Positions 1 through 11,556 of a stretch of DNA of 64,000 nt are shown one piece after another. The notes beneath the pieces were generated by a model. The model was not told where the DNA came from, ran no database searches, and was given only the letters and a program-made list of their open reading frames with translations. The stretch's first letter is position 1; each line of letters starts with the position of its first letter. The DNA is taken from positions 868,001 through 932,000 of the forward strand of contig JAAVVG010000002.1 of NCBI GenBank assembly GCA_012976225.1. Reading direction: 5' to 3'. The stretch comes from Golubevia sp. BC0850 (lineage: Eukaryota; Basidiomycota; Exobasidiomycetes; Golubeviales; Golubeviaceae). Both the position numbers and the translations under genes were made by a program.

Positions 1-1632
1 GTGACAAATTCTCGTATCTTACCACCTTCAGATGACAAGCACGATTACTTGTCTTGGGCTCCTTACTGGTGGCCAACGGTGAGTCTCAGATGGGGGCTTG
101 CCAGGCATCGAGGGGAGAGCTTTCTACTGACTCTCTCTTCCCTCCCGATTGTCTCTCTTCTCTTCCAAAAGTGCAACTGGTGTAAGTCTGTCAACGGAGC
201 AGATAGCGCTGGAGGAAGTGGAGATCCAGATGCGGAATACGAAGGAGATGCAGACCCGATCATCCCACCTTCACTCTCAAGACTCGAATCTCACGTCGTC
301 GACTCTGCAACAAATGGAGTCTTCACGGCACCAACGATCTCTGCAACCTCAAGCTCAGTCTCTGCTCCAATCACAACTCTGACTAGAGGTCCACCTCCGG
401 GTTGGCCAACAGCTGCTCCACCTCCAACCGTCGCACTCCCAACCTCAGCCACTACCGTCACCGAGAAGTCTAGCGAGATCAACAACGCTCTCTCTGCCAC
501 TACCAACACCAACGCCGTCAGCAGACCTAGTATTTTTGCTTCCTCCACCAGCAAGAAGGGAGGTATGGCTTCCATCACCACTGGAGCAGACGGACAGAAC
601 GCTGGAAAAGGAACCGACACTCAAGCAGCCTGCACTCCGACTCGTACTACACCAGCTCCTTCAGCAACATGGACGAGTTGCGAGTACAAGCAGCGAGACG
701 GAAAGCTCAATCCAGACGTCAGATGGCTGAACAACACCAGAGATGTCGTCTCGATGGCCCAGTCAGTCCTCTGGAACGGAGTCGCCTATGGTCTTTCAGG
801 AGATGCTGCCTTCGCAAAGAGAGCTACCGATCTAATCTACACCTGGTATCTGGATCCAAGAACTGCCGCGAATCCAAGACTGACTTACGCTCAGATTGTC
901 AGAGGTCCAAAGAAGGAGGCTGGAGGTTACACTGGTATCTTGGATTGGAGAATGAACATGAAGGTCGTCAACGCCATCGTCATCATGAGAAGCAAAGGAG
1001 CTGAAGCTTGGAATCAAGTCATAGCTGCAGCCATGAATTCTTGGGCTCAAGACTATGTAGATTGGCTGAACAAATCTCCGGCAGGGAAGGAAGGAGCAAA
1101 AGTCGCAAATAATCACGCTACTTTCTACTATAATCAACTCATCTCGATGAACATTCTACTTGGAGACATTCCTGCAGCTCAAGCTGCTGCCAACGCTTAC
1201 TTCACAGGTCCCTTCATGAAGCAGATCAGTGGTAACGGAGAACAACCTTTCGAAGCTCTCAGAACAAGACCTTTCCACTACCGATGCTTCAACTTGGAGG
1301 GTGCCATCGCCAACGCGAAGCTGGCAGACAACCTAGGAATGAACTTCTGGTCAGCCAAATCAAGCCAAGGTGGTACTCTCCAATCAGCAGCAGACTTCCT
1401 TATCGATCTCAATCCTGAAGAGGAAGATGGAAGCGAGCTGGGTGTCTTGGTAGCTGCAATCCAAGCTGCCTATGGTGATCCAACTGGAAAGTATCAAGCC
1501 TTCTTGGACGACGATGCCAACACTGGTGATCAAGAAGGAGTTCAGAGTTGGAGATTCTACAACAACAAAGAAGCTTTCAATTCTTCTCCAGCCAAAGGAA
1601 ACACCAAGTCTTCTCAAAAGTTCTCAAAATAA
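1..1632 (+). CDS. Alginate lyase-like secreted polysaccharide lyase (5' end outside window)
   Basis: Predicted polysaccharide lyase of the alginate-lyase superfamily (Pfam alginate lyase type). The frame is open at base 1, so the start and any signal peptide lie upstream. Visible family marks are DKHDYLSWAPYWWP near the start and NNHATFYYNQ further on; the Asn-His of the latter corresponds to the catalytic region of these lyases. I place a 93-nt intron at 79-171 (GTGAGT...AAAAG). It is a multiple of three with no stop, so the unspliced frame also stays open, but splicing restores the usual YWWP-T-CNWC run. After splicing 512 residues lie in the window. A Ser/Thr/Pro-rich stretch of roughly 110 residues separates the N-terminal part from the core (CEYKQRDGKLNPD onward). 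It is unlike a folded domain and may be an O-glycosylated linker. Substrate unknown; alginate itself is not implied. Confidence 0.85.
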   Translation: MTNSRILPPSDDKHDYLSWAPYWWPTVSLRWGLARHRGESFLLTLSSLPIVSLLFQKCNWCKSVNGADSAGGSGDPDAEYEGDADPIIPPSLSRLESHVVDSATNGVFTAPTISATSSSVSAPITTLTRGPPPGWPTAAPPPTVALPTSATTVTEKSSEINNALSATTNTNAVSRPSIFASSTSKKGGMASITTGADGQNAGKGTDTQAACTPTRTTPAPSATWTSCEYKQRDGKLNPDVRWLNNTRDVVSMAQSVLWNGVAYGLSGDAAFAKRATDLIYTWYLDPRTAANPRLTYAQIVRGPKKEAGGYTGILDWRMNMKVVNAIVIMRSKGAEAWNQVIAAAMNSWAQDYVDWLNKSPAGKEGAKVANNHATFYYNQLISMNILLGDIPAAQAAANAYFTGPFMKQISGNGEQPFEALRTRPFHYRCFNLEGAIANAKLADNLGMNFWSAKSSQGGTLQSAADFLIDLNPEEEDGSELGVLVAAIQAAYGDPTGKYQAFLDDDANTGDQEGVQSWRFYNNKEAFNSSPAKGNTKSSQKFSK

Positions 1633-2087
1633 AGATCAAGTCCCATCTCTTCCCCTTCTCATCCCTCACCTCCTTTGCAATCTTCTCTTCGCATCATAGA
1701 CCTCCTTCCGCTTCTGCTTTCATCATGTTCACTGTTCATTACTCCTGCATTTTCCAAACCCAGATCGATTGTCCTTATCTATTTCTATACGTTTCATCAG
1801 CCTCTGTCAAGAGCTGTCAGTGCCTGTCAACCATTTTCAATCACAAAATCATTTCCCCTGCTCTTCATCTAGACCCAAACCTTTCGCTTGATGAGAAATG
1901 AGAAAAGAAGCGAGCATACTGTAATTTTTGGGGTTTCGTCACTTAAAGTTGTACATGTTTTTTTTGTGGGAGTTTTGGAAGAGAGGCAAGAGAAGATGTA
2001 CGGCAATCTAGGTAGTACGAAAGATAATGTACAGGTGGGAATGACAAAGAGAACGGCTGAGAGTACTTCAAAACAAAGCCCTTGCTT
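1633..2087. other. Convergent intergenic region
   Basis: Holds the 3' flanks of the lyase gene (+) and the eIF3e gene (-), which end 455 bases apart. Pyrimidine-rich on the left. I see no convincing gene. Confidence 0.6.
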
Positions 2088-4315
2088 TTAAGCGACTTCA
2101 GTGGCAGGAGCTGGAGGAGCTGCTCCGCCATCTTGTTGTTGTTGCGATCGTCCTCGGCCAGCAGATCCGCCCCTCCCTCTGCCACCTCTTGATCCTCCAC
2201 GTCCTCCACGCCCTCCTGCAGTTCCAGCAGCTGCTTCAGCTGAAGGCGGGTGGGCACGTCTGTCCATAGCCTGTCCGAGAGCAGAAGTACGGAAAGTGAT
2301 ACCTCGAGTCTTTTCGATGACATTCTGGTAGACTGCTGGGAATGATTGGTTCATGTGCACCATGTTCTGTCGATTGGAAGTAGGGTATTATGAAACAGCT
2401 GTCAGAAACAGTGCTAGAAGGAATGTCTCTTTCGTTTGAGAGCACTGAAAGTAGTTCACAAACTCACCTCTTTGAAATCGATCTTGGCGTCGGCACGAGT
2501 GTCACGAATCAGGTTGACAATCCATTTCTCTCCTTCCTCCTTTGACATGTTGATTCTTCTCGATAGATCACTGTAGAAGCGGGGCAGGAGAGGGGAAAAT
2601 GGTAAAAGAAGGGGAGAGGCAGGTTCAGGAGAAGATCTAGAATCTCAGAAACGTCAAGCACAAGCCCAAACTCATTTGTTCCTTGCAGAGCTAGTCAAAT
2701 CGAGAGTTTCACGATCTCATTCGGGTGTTCTCTGGCCACTATCCAACTCCAAGCCCTCTACTTCCTACTTCCAACTTCCTTGTTCTCTAACCACCTTCCT
2801 ATCCACTGTACTCACGCAATATCAACTCTCTCATGAATCCTACAATAAGCCTCACTAACCAAGAACCTAGCATTCTCGATGAAATCCTCAGCCAGTTCCT
2901 GCAAGAAGAAATCATTTGCAGCCACTCCTTGAGCTTTCTTCAATTCCTCCTGAGCTCTCTCAAAGTCGAAGTCGGTGTAAAGTTCTCTAACGAAATCGAC
3001 GATTGGATCCTGTTGAAGTCTTCCAGCGCTGTATTCAGAAGAGATGATCCTAGTAACGTCTCTCAAAGCAGCTTGAGGACTTAACTTTCCTGGAGAAGAG
3101 TTATTAAGAGAAGGTGGAGAATAGATGTTGTAGACTCTAGTTGAACGTCTAGTGACAAGTAAAGCAGCGATGAGATATCTCAAAAGCCAGTTGCAGGTGG
3201 TCTGAATCGTGTTAAGGTATGGAGGAGATAAGAAGAGTTCAACTAAACCTTCTCTACCTTCTGGATGATTGAACCAAACGAATAAACTCCAATGAAGTAA
3301 CCATGTTCTTTTTGAGACTAATCCCTCATGTCCTCCTTCTTCAAGTGTTGGTCTTGTTGATTCGATTTGATCACGCAGTAGCTTGACTTCCTCTAAAGCT
3401 CTATCCCATTCTCCAGATAGAATATCTGAAGCTAGCTTTCCCCAATGAGAAGACATGGTCAAAGCAGGATCGGTAGAGAGAATACGGAAATGGTAGAGGT
3501 ATGATGAGGCTTCTCCGTAGTTACCGATAGAGAAGGAGAACCATCCATAACGATATAGAGCGTTGATTTGGTCGGCAGTGAGCTAGAGGAAGGAGGGAGG
3601 AAGAAAAGTCAGTCCTAGCAAGGTCACCTCGAGCTCGAAGCTCGCATGGCTTGTGAGGATTACTTCTTGACATTCACCTTGTAGTTCTCTTCTAGCCATT
3701 GTAGATTCTGAGCCTTGTCCTGCTTGAGTGAGGCAGCTACTGACGGATCTTCAATGACATTTAAGACAGTCTCGACTTCGGTTCCAAGCCTCTCATTCGT
3801 GGCAATGGCTTCCTGTTTCTGTTTCTCCAAATCTGTGAAGCATAAGAGTGGGATTGGGATCGAAGGTTCAGACAAAGGGAGAAGCAGGGACTCCAACCTT
3901 GATCTACTGCTAGCTAGCTAGCCACTTTCTTCCTCCCAAGATACGATACGACCATCCAACTAGATCTATATGCTTTCCAACTGTGTGTACCACTTACCAG
4001 CCTCATTCTTTTGACCAGGATAAGCCTGCTCGAACAATTCGCTCGTATAGTCAATCATAGAAGCTGCAGGAAGAAGTAAGAGGGGGGAATTCAGCATGTC
4101 GGGTCATGGATGGAGAAGAGGAGTGAAAAGAGTGAAATAAAGAGAAAAAGTGAAGGCTGGGCTGTTAACTTACTCTTCTTTGCCAGTTCATATTGGGCTT
4201 TGGCGACATCGCTTGGATTGAAGAGTTCAGTTGAAGAGAGGTGACCTAGAAGCGGTAGAGCCAAATGAGGATCTATGAATGGTACAATCGAATGAGTTAA
4301 ATCGTGAGAAGCCAT
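2088..4315 (-). CDS. INT6: Eukaryotic translation initiation factor 3 subunit e (eIF3e/Int6)
   Basis: Subunit e of eIF3, a PCI-domain scaffold protein that helps recruit mRNA to the 40S ribosome in the cytoplasm. Six exons: 4315-4174, 4063-3998, 3832-3678, 3582-2816, 2570-2468 and 2366-2088, giving 503 residues with every junction in phase. The N-terminus ([19 protein letters not shown]) and the central [17 protein letters not shown] and [19 protein letters not shown] blocks match eIF3e along its length. The PCI region includes [17 protein letters not shown] and [19 protein letters not shown]. The last exon ends in an Arg-Gly-rich tail ([17 protein letters not shown]), then QQQQ. Length fits fungal eIF3e (about 450-500). 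The start is the first ATG that gives the conserved N-terminus. Confidence 0.95.
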
Positions 4316-6003
4316 GATGTTGATTGATTCTTGAACTCTTGATCCTCAACTTTCAATGCAACTCTTGGATCTAGACGATTGGAGCTTGGGTGAGAATGAG
4401 GAAAGAGAGGAACAAGCTCTGCTGCAGCAGCTTCTTCAGTTCTTATTCTCTTCGCAGTTTTTCTCGAAGATCATCAAGCCGAGTCCATACATCTCATACC
4501 CCTCTCCTCTTCCTTCATCTTTCATGTATAGCTCTGCTTTAAGTTATCGAATTACAGTGATTCAGCCTTGGAACGAGAGAGTCAGGAGAGCCCCGTACGG
4601 GAACCGCCCTTTCCCTTCCCCTTCCCCTTCCCTTTCCCCCCCCCCCTCCCGAGGTTGATTTTAGGAAACCCAATTCTATTGAAGAATTGTAGTCATACAC
4701 GGACAAGTACGGCAATCTTGAAAATGATATCAGATCCATCGCCCCCGAGTGCACCAGGAAAAACGATTTCGATGATAGGGTGAGTGGTACAGAAGTTTAG
4801 GTTAGAAAGTTGAATAGGGCTGAACTTATTTCAGTTATTCTTTTCTGACCTGAAAGGCTCAGAGTGGCGAGAGTCAGAACGATTTCTTTGCAGTCGACAC
4901 TCCATCACCGTCTGGAGTCTCTCCTGACTACTCGCCTCTGAACGCCAGAACTTTCGAGAAGAAAGCTTCGACCCAAAAAAGCGAATCTCTCACTCTTGTT
5001 ATCTGCCTAGCGCGCTCAAAGACAAAGGTGGGGGCCAACGACTGGCTTGCCAGAGAGATTCTCATTCTTCTCGAACGCTGTTCAAGTAGACAGGCCCTCC
5101 GGAGCGCAACGTTGGTAGCGGGGATCAGAGATGTTTAGTTGAGATCAGACAAATATCAGGCCGAAGATGTATATCAGTATTTCGGGGTGCTTCGTGACTT
5201 CACGTCCTCGAGCATTTGAGTCGATGTAAGCTTGGCCCATCGTCCATCTTTGGTTGCTGTGCAAAGCGAAAACCAGAGGGTTTCTGAGCCGTTCCAGATC
5301 TGATTGATGGATATTCTCCAAGAAGACTCCAAGATCCGTGAAGATAGATTGGTCCGTAGGGTTTTTCCGACTTAGCCACTTGTTTGAGCTTCTTCACCCC
5401 GTTCGAGATTTGGGTTGTGGGACCTTGATCTCGCCTTATACCCCTTTTGATTTGCTTGAATTTTTGACCTCAACGTTTCAGGTGCTGTTAGAGAGAAGTA
5501 GCAGTTGGCCAAGGAGCGCAGATGAAGCATCTCGATCGAGTTCTCGACTGCAGTCACGATTTCTCCGAGTCCAGCTTTTCTATATAGCGGGTAATTTTTG
5601 AATCTTTTCCTCTTGGAGATTTATTAGTGGGGCATAACGTTGGGTTGGGAAAGAGGTAAACAACACAAAACAAATCGAAATGATAAGTGAAAGAAGAGAG
5701 CTTTGAGAATTCCTTAGAACTAGACGTGAACCTTTCTGACTCTCTCGACTCTCGTTCCTCGTCGCCTCTTGAAATTGACCTATGCCCAATGCGGGTCAAT
5801 CTGCCTATCACGATGTTGTGATAATTGTGTACTTCTCTTAATGAGGTTATCTGCTTGCCCAGAGTTTATCGCAGGGCGCATACGCAAACCGCCGCTTTTC
5901 TTCCTAATCTTGAAGTCAGCGGGCCTCGGAATTCTCTCCTCCTTCTTCCAGACATCTCACCATCTCTCCATCTCTCACTTTCAAATATAATCTTTCATAT
6001 ACC
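4316..6003. other. Divergent promoter region between eIF3e and the Zn2Cys6 factor
   Basis: About 1.7 kb between two divergent starts. It holds a C/T-rich low-complexity run (about 4605-4650). Between about 5130 and 5557 the minus strand has short protein-like fragments in shifting frames (for example NIHQSDLERLRNPLVFAL), possibly a very old gene relic. A 24-residue spliced ORF could start at 4724. None is strong enough to call a gene. Confidence 0.5.
4605..4650 (+). repeat. Pyrimidine low-complexity tract (TTCCCC-like, ending in a C run)
   Basis: Imperfect repeats of CTTCCC followed by an uninterrupted run of C, in the eIF3e/transcription-factor divergent promoter. Prone to length errors in assembly. 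Confidence 0.8.
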
Positions 6004-8323
6004 ATGGGAATCCAACCAAGAAATGGAAGGTGAGTCTCACGTTCCAGGTGGAGTTGGTCCGAGGAGCACAGACGCCACATCTCTAATCCGGCCCTGGGCG
6101 TCTCTTGCTTCCTTCCATCTTTCTCTTCCCTTCCCTCCCTTACCTCTTTCCTGCGAACAGATTTGAGGCAAACTACGAAACTCATTCTCATTATTCTCAA
6201 GATCTTGAAACCTACTCACTTCATCCAGAAGCTGCGTTCGGCGTCGCCCAGGTTATCCAATCCCCGCCCATCTCTTCTACGAGTCAAACTCCTTCTATAA
6301 CTTCCCTCTCTCCTTCAGATTCAACTTCTCAAGATTTTGAGGTTTACCTTCAACATTCGATTGAAACTTATTCGCCAATAGAACCTCAGTCCATCATGAC
6401 CAATGCTTATCCCACTCATCCAATTCACATCAATAAGTCCCAGAGCGGACCTTTAACTTCCCTCTCAACATCTCATCAACCTCTACCACCTCCAACTGCT
6501 TCTACTTCTACCTCTTATTCAAGGACTGGTATCTTACCACCTCTAAGAACCAATTCTCCCGAAAGTGATTCATCTCGGCCCTTCTCCTACGATGAACCGA
6601 ACTTGCACTCCTTCCAGAATCAGAACCACCAAAGGAATCACTCAATCTCTTCTCAACATTCTCAACCACCTCTAATTCCACAGTCAATTCAATCGAATTC
6701 AGCAGATTTGTCTTCAGATTCTTGGTCTTCAAATCCAGGTCCTTTCAGGAGTAGGACAGGTTCAACTTTCTCTCTCAATGGTCATATGGAGGGCTTGACT
6801 ACCAATACAAGCAACAACAGCAGCACAGACAGTCCACCGATCCCACCAAGTTCTTTCCCAATCAGATCTCATCTACCGCATCTATTTCATAATGATAGGA
6901 GGAATTCGTTGGATGATCGCCCCTACAACAACAGCAACAACCCTGCCCCGATTAGAAACTTCAGCTGGGACCACTATTCCAAAGATTCCCCAAACCAGTC
7001 TCCAAATCCAAGTGGTTCCGCTCAATCTGGTAGACACTGGCCTTGGCCTTCTAACTATGGTGGGCCCCACGGAAGACATCAATCGGTTTCTGGAGCTCCT
7101 CTTCAGTACGATCAACACCACAGAGCAGGAAATGGTGTTGGAGTAGCTGGGGTAGGACAAGCCTTCTATCCTCAACCTCACGGATCAGTAGGTCATCAAC
7201 CTCAGTGGGCAACGAATGGAGGAGGACCTTTTGGTGATTCAGGTGGAATGGGAAGTTCTGCTTCCGCGGCTGGAAGGATTAGGTCTGCAAGTGCAAGTGC
7301 AATGGGAAGAATGGCTGCCCATCCTTATGGACTTGGAGAAAGTCATCATCATCACCTACCGGGCTATCCTTCACATCTAGATCCATCACTTCCATCACTT
7401 CCACCATTCCCTTCCAATGTCGGTCCTTCAAGCCATGCTCCCAAGACGGCAGTACCTACTGGAACTGGTACGCCAAGAAGAACCAAGTTCAAGAGAAGTA
7501 GAACTGGTTGCTTGATGTGTAGAAAAAGGAAAGTCAAATGCGCTCAAGATGGTACTCCATGCAAGCAGTGTAGAGTTGGAAAGAGAGAATGCGTCTATGA
7601 AGAAGTTCCCGTCAAGAGGAGAAGAGCTTCGAAGAAGGGCTCAAACGCTTCTCAGACAGCTTCGGCAGCTCAAGAGGCTATGGAAAGATCGAATTCTGGG
7701 AATTTTCATTCCGGTCATCCAGATTACAACGATCTGAGGTGAGTCGAGATATTTCTGGACTCTGCTTCGCAATCTCTTTGAATCATGCGCTAACGACCTT
7801 CCCTTGTCCTCTCTTCTTCACTCTCTTCAGACGCCTGTCAACCGCCACTGCCAGCACTGACGCTTCAAGCGCTACTTCAAATGGAAGTCATCCAAACAAT
7901 GGAGTTAACTTCATCCTACCATTCGACAACAACAATAACGGAAGCATAGAACCGATGCCGGGATCGACCCCATCTTGGAGTAACGGAACACCTCCTCCTT
8001 TGTCCGCCACTTCTTTAACAACTTCTTCCCTTTCACCTCAATCCAACGATTCAAATTCTCATCCGCACCCACATCCTCACTACACTCTCAACGGTCCTCG
8101 ATCGAATGGTGTTAACGGAAATGGTGACAGTAGTTCGAGATTGAATCCAGAATTTCAATTAAATAATAACTTTAATCAACATTTACAACATTCACATCAA
8201 TTATCTAATCCGCAACCTCCTCATCTTCATCATATTCCTCATCCTGTTTATTTTTCTGAATATGTTTCTCCTTTAGAACCTCATCCCTCAACCAATTATC
8301 CTCCAAATGGAGCTCACTTCTAA
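6004..8323 (+). CDS. Zn(2)-Cys(6) fungal transcription factor, largely disordered
   Basis: Nuclear DNA-binding regulator; targets unknown. Three exons, 6004-6029, 6161-7738 and 7831-8323, give 698 residues. The tiny first exon encodes MGIQPRNG and has a good ATG context (ACCATGG). The binuclear zinc cluster lies near residues 459-486 with spacing CX2CX6CX6CX2CX6C (starting CLMCRKRKVKC), flanked by basic residues (KFKRSRTG before, PVKRRR after). Everything else is Ser/Pro/Gln/Asn/His-rich low complexity with no visible folded domain; the usual fungal-specific transcription factor domain (middle homology region) is not apparent. The zinc cluster is unusually far towards the C-terminal half. An in-frame ATG at 6105 within the intron would give a different N-terminus, but splicing from 6004 keeps the frame. 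Confidence 0.88.
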
Positions 8324-9289
8324 GAAGCTCGACGAAGAAAAGGAACTTGAAATATCCAGAAGACAACAAATCCTCTTAGATGATCGAATTCAAGAACCAA
8401 GTAAATACCCGCCCATATCTCAAACTTTATCGTTAATTGCAAGTTCAATCCAGACAAAAAGATGATTTCAAGACTAAGCTTCTCTCTTCGCCTTCTCAGT
8501 AACAGTATTTTCCCTTCTCTCATCTTTTTTCCAATCCTTACCCTTTCTATCTCTATATTGAGCAACCCAAAGATCTCCATTCCCCTCCATCTCAGAAACC
8601 TTTTTAGAATCATGTATTTTTGGCTTTCGCATTCATTCTTTTCTCTCTATCGCTCTCTAGCTGTCTTGTTCCCTAGAATCTTTATTCCCTGCGTTCCCTG
8701 AGTTTTGGTTCACGTTTGGCGGTGGAGCTCTTTTCATGTTTAGGCTCTTTTCTTCGCCCCCTTTTTTTGTTTCTATTGTGTCGCTCAGTCTTTGCTTTAT
8801 TCTTTTAATAGCATCTGATAATTCTATCCTTCTGTTTCTGATGGTGATTGTGGAATGCAACCAACCCAAACTCCATTGACACAAACGGCGTCAACTCATC
8901 TCCTTCTCGATTCAGAATTCCAGCTCTAGCTTCTATATCATTCTCGAAAGAGACCAGAAAAAAAGGGGAAACTGATCTGGAAAGGGGACGAAAATCGACT
9001 AACAGTTGAGCGGTTCCTCTGACACCAATTCAATGGATGTTGGAAGTGAAGAGACCAACGCGAGAAAGGGGAGAAAAGAGAAAAAGAAGGCAGGGAGCAA
9101 GGTCAGCGACTTCAAAACACGAATATCATTGAAAATAAGCTTCGAAAGATCGGAATATTCATAGTTGAGCTTGATGATGTGGAGAGCCTTCTCTCATCCT
9201 AAGAGAGTATAACCAAAGCAGAGCAACACGAGGAGGGTGAGGGGTTTTGCCGTCGTCTTCTCCTGCATGAATAATCGTACTGGATGAAC
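8324..9289. other. Intergenic region without a supported gene
   Basis: Contains the 3' flank of the Zn2Cys6 gene (T/C-rich) and then mixed sequence. Short ORFs on both strands show no family signal. Confidence 0.5.
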
Positions 9290-9600
9290 AGCGAACCCTC
9301 TTCCACGGTACTTTGCCTCCGACTATCGAATATGTCTAGCATCTTTTGCAGCTCTGAAGACTACCTATGGTCTAGCAGGATCAGCCTGCGCCAGAGAGCT
9401 ATTGGGTTTGATAAGATGCGGCCATTCCTTCCAGACTCTCCTAGGGTTGACCATGTCGTGACAGTCCAGTCCTATCCATTGAACATATCTAAAAGACTTC
9501 TTTGCCAGCTTGTTGACTAGATAGGCATAGAGGGCTGCGTGGAAAGGGAGTGAAATCGGGAGCAAAGGAAAGGAAAAGGCATCAGCCCCGACTTTCGGCT
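9290..9600 (-). pseudogene. Short decayed protein fragment, possibly F-box/LRR-type
   Basis: The minus strand encodes a protein-like stretch (LAKKSFRYVQWIGLDCHDM, then RRVWKEWPHLIK) that continues in shifted frames (VVFRAAKDARHIR). The look is of a leucine-rich-repeat protein piece like the two better relics in this window, but no domain can be named. No start, no splice set, and stops break the frame. Family assignment is inference. Confidence 0.3.
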
Positions 9601-10339
9601 GAGTTGTGACACCAAAATCTTGATAGATCTGAGGAGAGGAAAATTATTTTTCGAGACAACACTTTGCTATGACTGAAGAATGAGAACAGCTCTTTGTAGA
9701 GGTGCTGTCATCGCTTACCACGTAAGAGAGACTCACCTTCACTTTCGTCTGAACTTGAAGCTGACCTTTCTGTGAGGAGAGACTAGATTTCAATGAAGAT
9801 CATTGCAATGCAAGACCACAACTGATAGGAAGAGTCGAGATGGGATGCACGCTCAACTTTCGAATCTTATACGGCCATGAATCTTACTTCCAAGTCTCTG
9901 AATCACCCAGCATCTCCCAGTCCTAGAGAACGAATCTTCAGTTGGAAATCATACCATCTCGAGTGCGGTTCACAAGGAGATGGAATCTGAAATCAAGTCG
10001 AAAGAAACGGGAGGGATATGGTGACACGGCCATTGATTGGAGACTTTGAATGAGATGGATGGAACCAGGATAGAGTTCGATTCGAAAGTGGATGGAAATA
10101 GAGAGAGTGAGAGAGTGAAAGTGAGAGGGTGGGAGTGAGAAATTTCATCTCAAAGTTGCAGTGCGAAAGGCAAGCTGGATGAGATGGATGGTGAAGATTG
10201 AAAGCGAAGGGGTGCGAGCGATCGTGAGTCAACCCAGTAGACGAAAGAATTTCTTCTTCTTCTTCTTCGCGGAATCCATCCTTTCCAACCAGACTCTCCA
10301 ACTTTTAGCAGAAATCAGTGAGTATATTTCACAAAGTGG
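9601..10339. other. Intergenic region, gene-poor
   Basis: Includes a GAGAGTGA-rich stretch (about 10095-10138) and a TTC triplet run (about 10250-10268). No supported gene. Confidence 0.5.
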
Positions 10340-11556
10340 TACGTTGCATCCGCTACTTAACTCGTAAGACGCTAGGGTAGCATCGTCTTCAAGTTTGACT
10401 TCTGCGAAACGAAGGACTTGATGAGAGACGGGATAGTCTCTCTTTTGCTAGACCAACTTCTTGACTGTTGCCAGAGGTAGAAGAAAATGGGAAAGTTTCA
10501 TCAAAAGTCATTTTCGAAACGAAGCCTATGGAATGTCGAAGTAGACTCACGTCCTTTGACCGTCATGGAAGGCTTGACTCTCACATCGAAGTAAGCTCCA
10601 TGATCATTCTGTAGATGCAGAAGAATCCCAGCGTCTGGAATCGGTGCTAAATGGAGTAATGCATGATCTTTGACGTCCAAGTTTCCCAAGATTCCGCTAT
10701 CCGGTAAACGAATACTTTTGGAGATGAGTTGATATAAAGAAAGATTTGCGGTCCTTGGAAGTAGTTCCTTTACATTGGCCTTCAGATCTCGCACAGTTGA
10801 GCAGAGCTCCACCTTTACCTTGGAAGATCAACTGCCTTTGGATCCTCTAGAGATAGAGGGTGCTAACTGGATATCCAAGTTGATGCTTTTGTGCCTGAAG
10901 TGAAGAGTTTGATCACCAGCGAGCCCGATCGATTCGAGAGTGTTCGTCGGTGAAAGGGCAACGTTTCTCCAAATTAATTGGCCCTGGGAGAGGATGACAG
11001 ATTCTAACTCGCACTCGTCGTTGAGCCTTTCAAGAACTGAATGAGAACGGGGCGAAGAGTAATCAGTGGTATTGTGAGAGTAAAGTGATATTCTGGCTGG
11101 TGGCTCACTCACTGTCATAGACGGTAGGATTGTCTTCAAGATCTAAGCGCACTTGATGAGTATGGAACAGCTCATTATTTTTGTATTCTCTGATGACTAG
11201 GCTGAGACTCTGGCTAGCTAAGTCTTTGAGTTCGAAAAGGTCTCCGTTAGAAAGATGTTGATTCTCAGCCTCGTCCATACGCTCGCCATCAAAGAAAAGT
11301 CCAGGAGACTCCAAATTGTGCTCAATCGAATCTACGACTGTTGATTGGGGAAAAGGTGCGGAAGACAGAACGAAGGCGAACATAGAAGGAGAGTGAAGGA
11401 GAACCCATCTTTAGCTATTGATTCACGTTCAACTGAGCTGCTCATTAAGACTCCATCAGGATGAGTGGACGAGTACCTACTATCTTGACCAGTGGCATCT
11501 TTGTTTGAGCGAAGGGTGATGGGATCACCGTTGCACTGGACTCGAATCAGCACCAT
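10340..11556 (-). pseudogene. Multi-ubiquitin-like-domain protein, copy A (truncated and broken)
   Basis: Relic of a protein made of tandem ubiquitin-like (beta-grasp) domains. Reading 11556 to 10340: MVLIRVQCNGDPITLRS with IVDSIEHNLE form domain 1. SLSLVIREYKNNELF with ILERLNDECE and QGQLIWRNVAL form domain 2. KVKVELCSTVRDLKANVKELL forms domain 3. GILLHLQNDHGAYFDVRV, then a QKRDYPVSHQVLRF-type block, forms domain 4. Inferred introns follow QD, VYD and VKG, all phase 1. The frame is broken by a TGA after RGSKGS and a TAG after KKLV, and similarity to copy B stops abruptly after SSGCNV near 10340, so domains 5 and 6 are missing. The segment around HLQNDHG is nearly the same in DNA as copy B, pointing to recent duplication. 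Host gene; function unknown. Confidence 0.75.

Noticed and set aside
4724-4856. Tiny spliced ORF (MISDPSPPSAPGKTISMIG joined to YSFLT)
   Set aside because: Has a GTGAGT donor and TTTCAG acceptor, but only 24 residues and no family; could be chance in a promoter.
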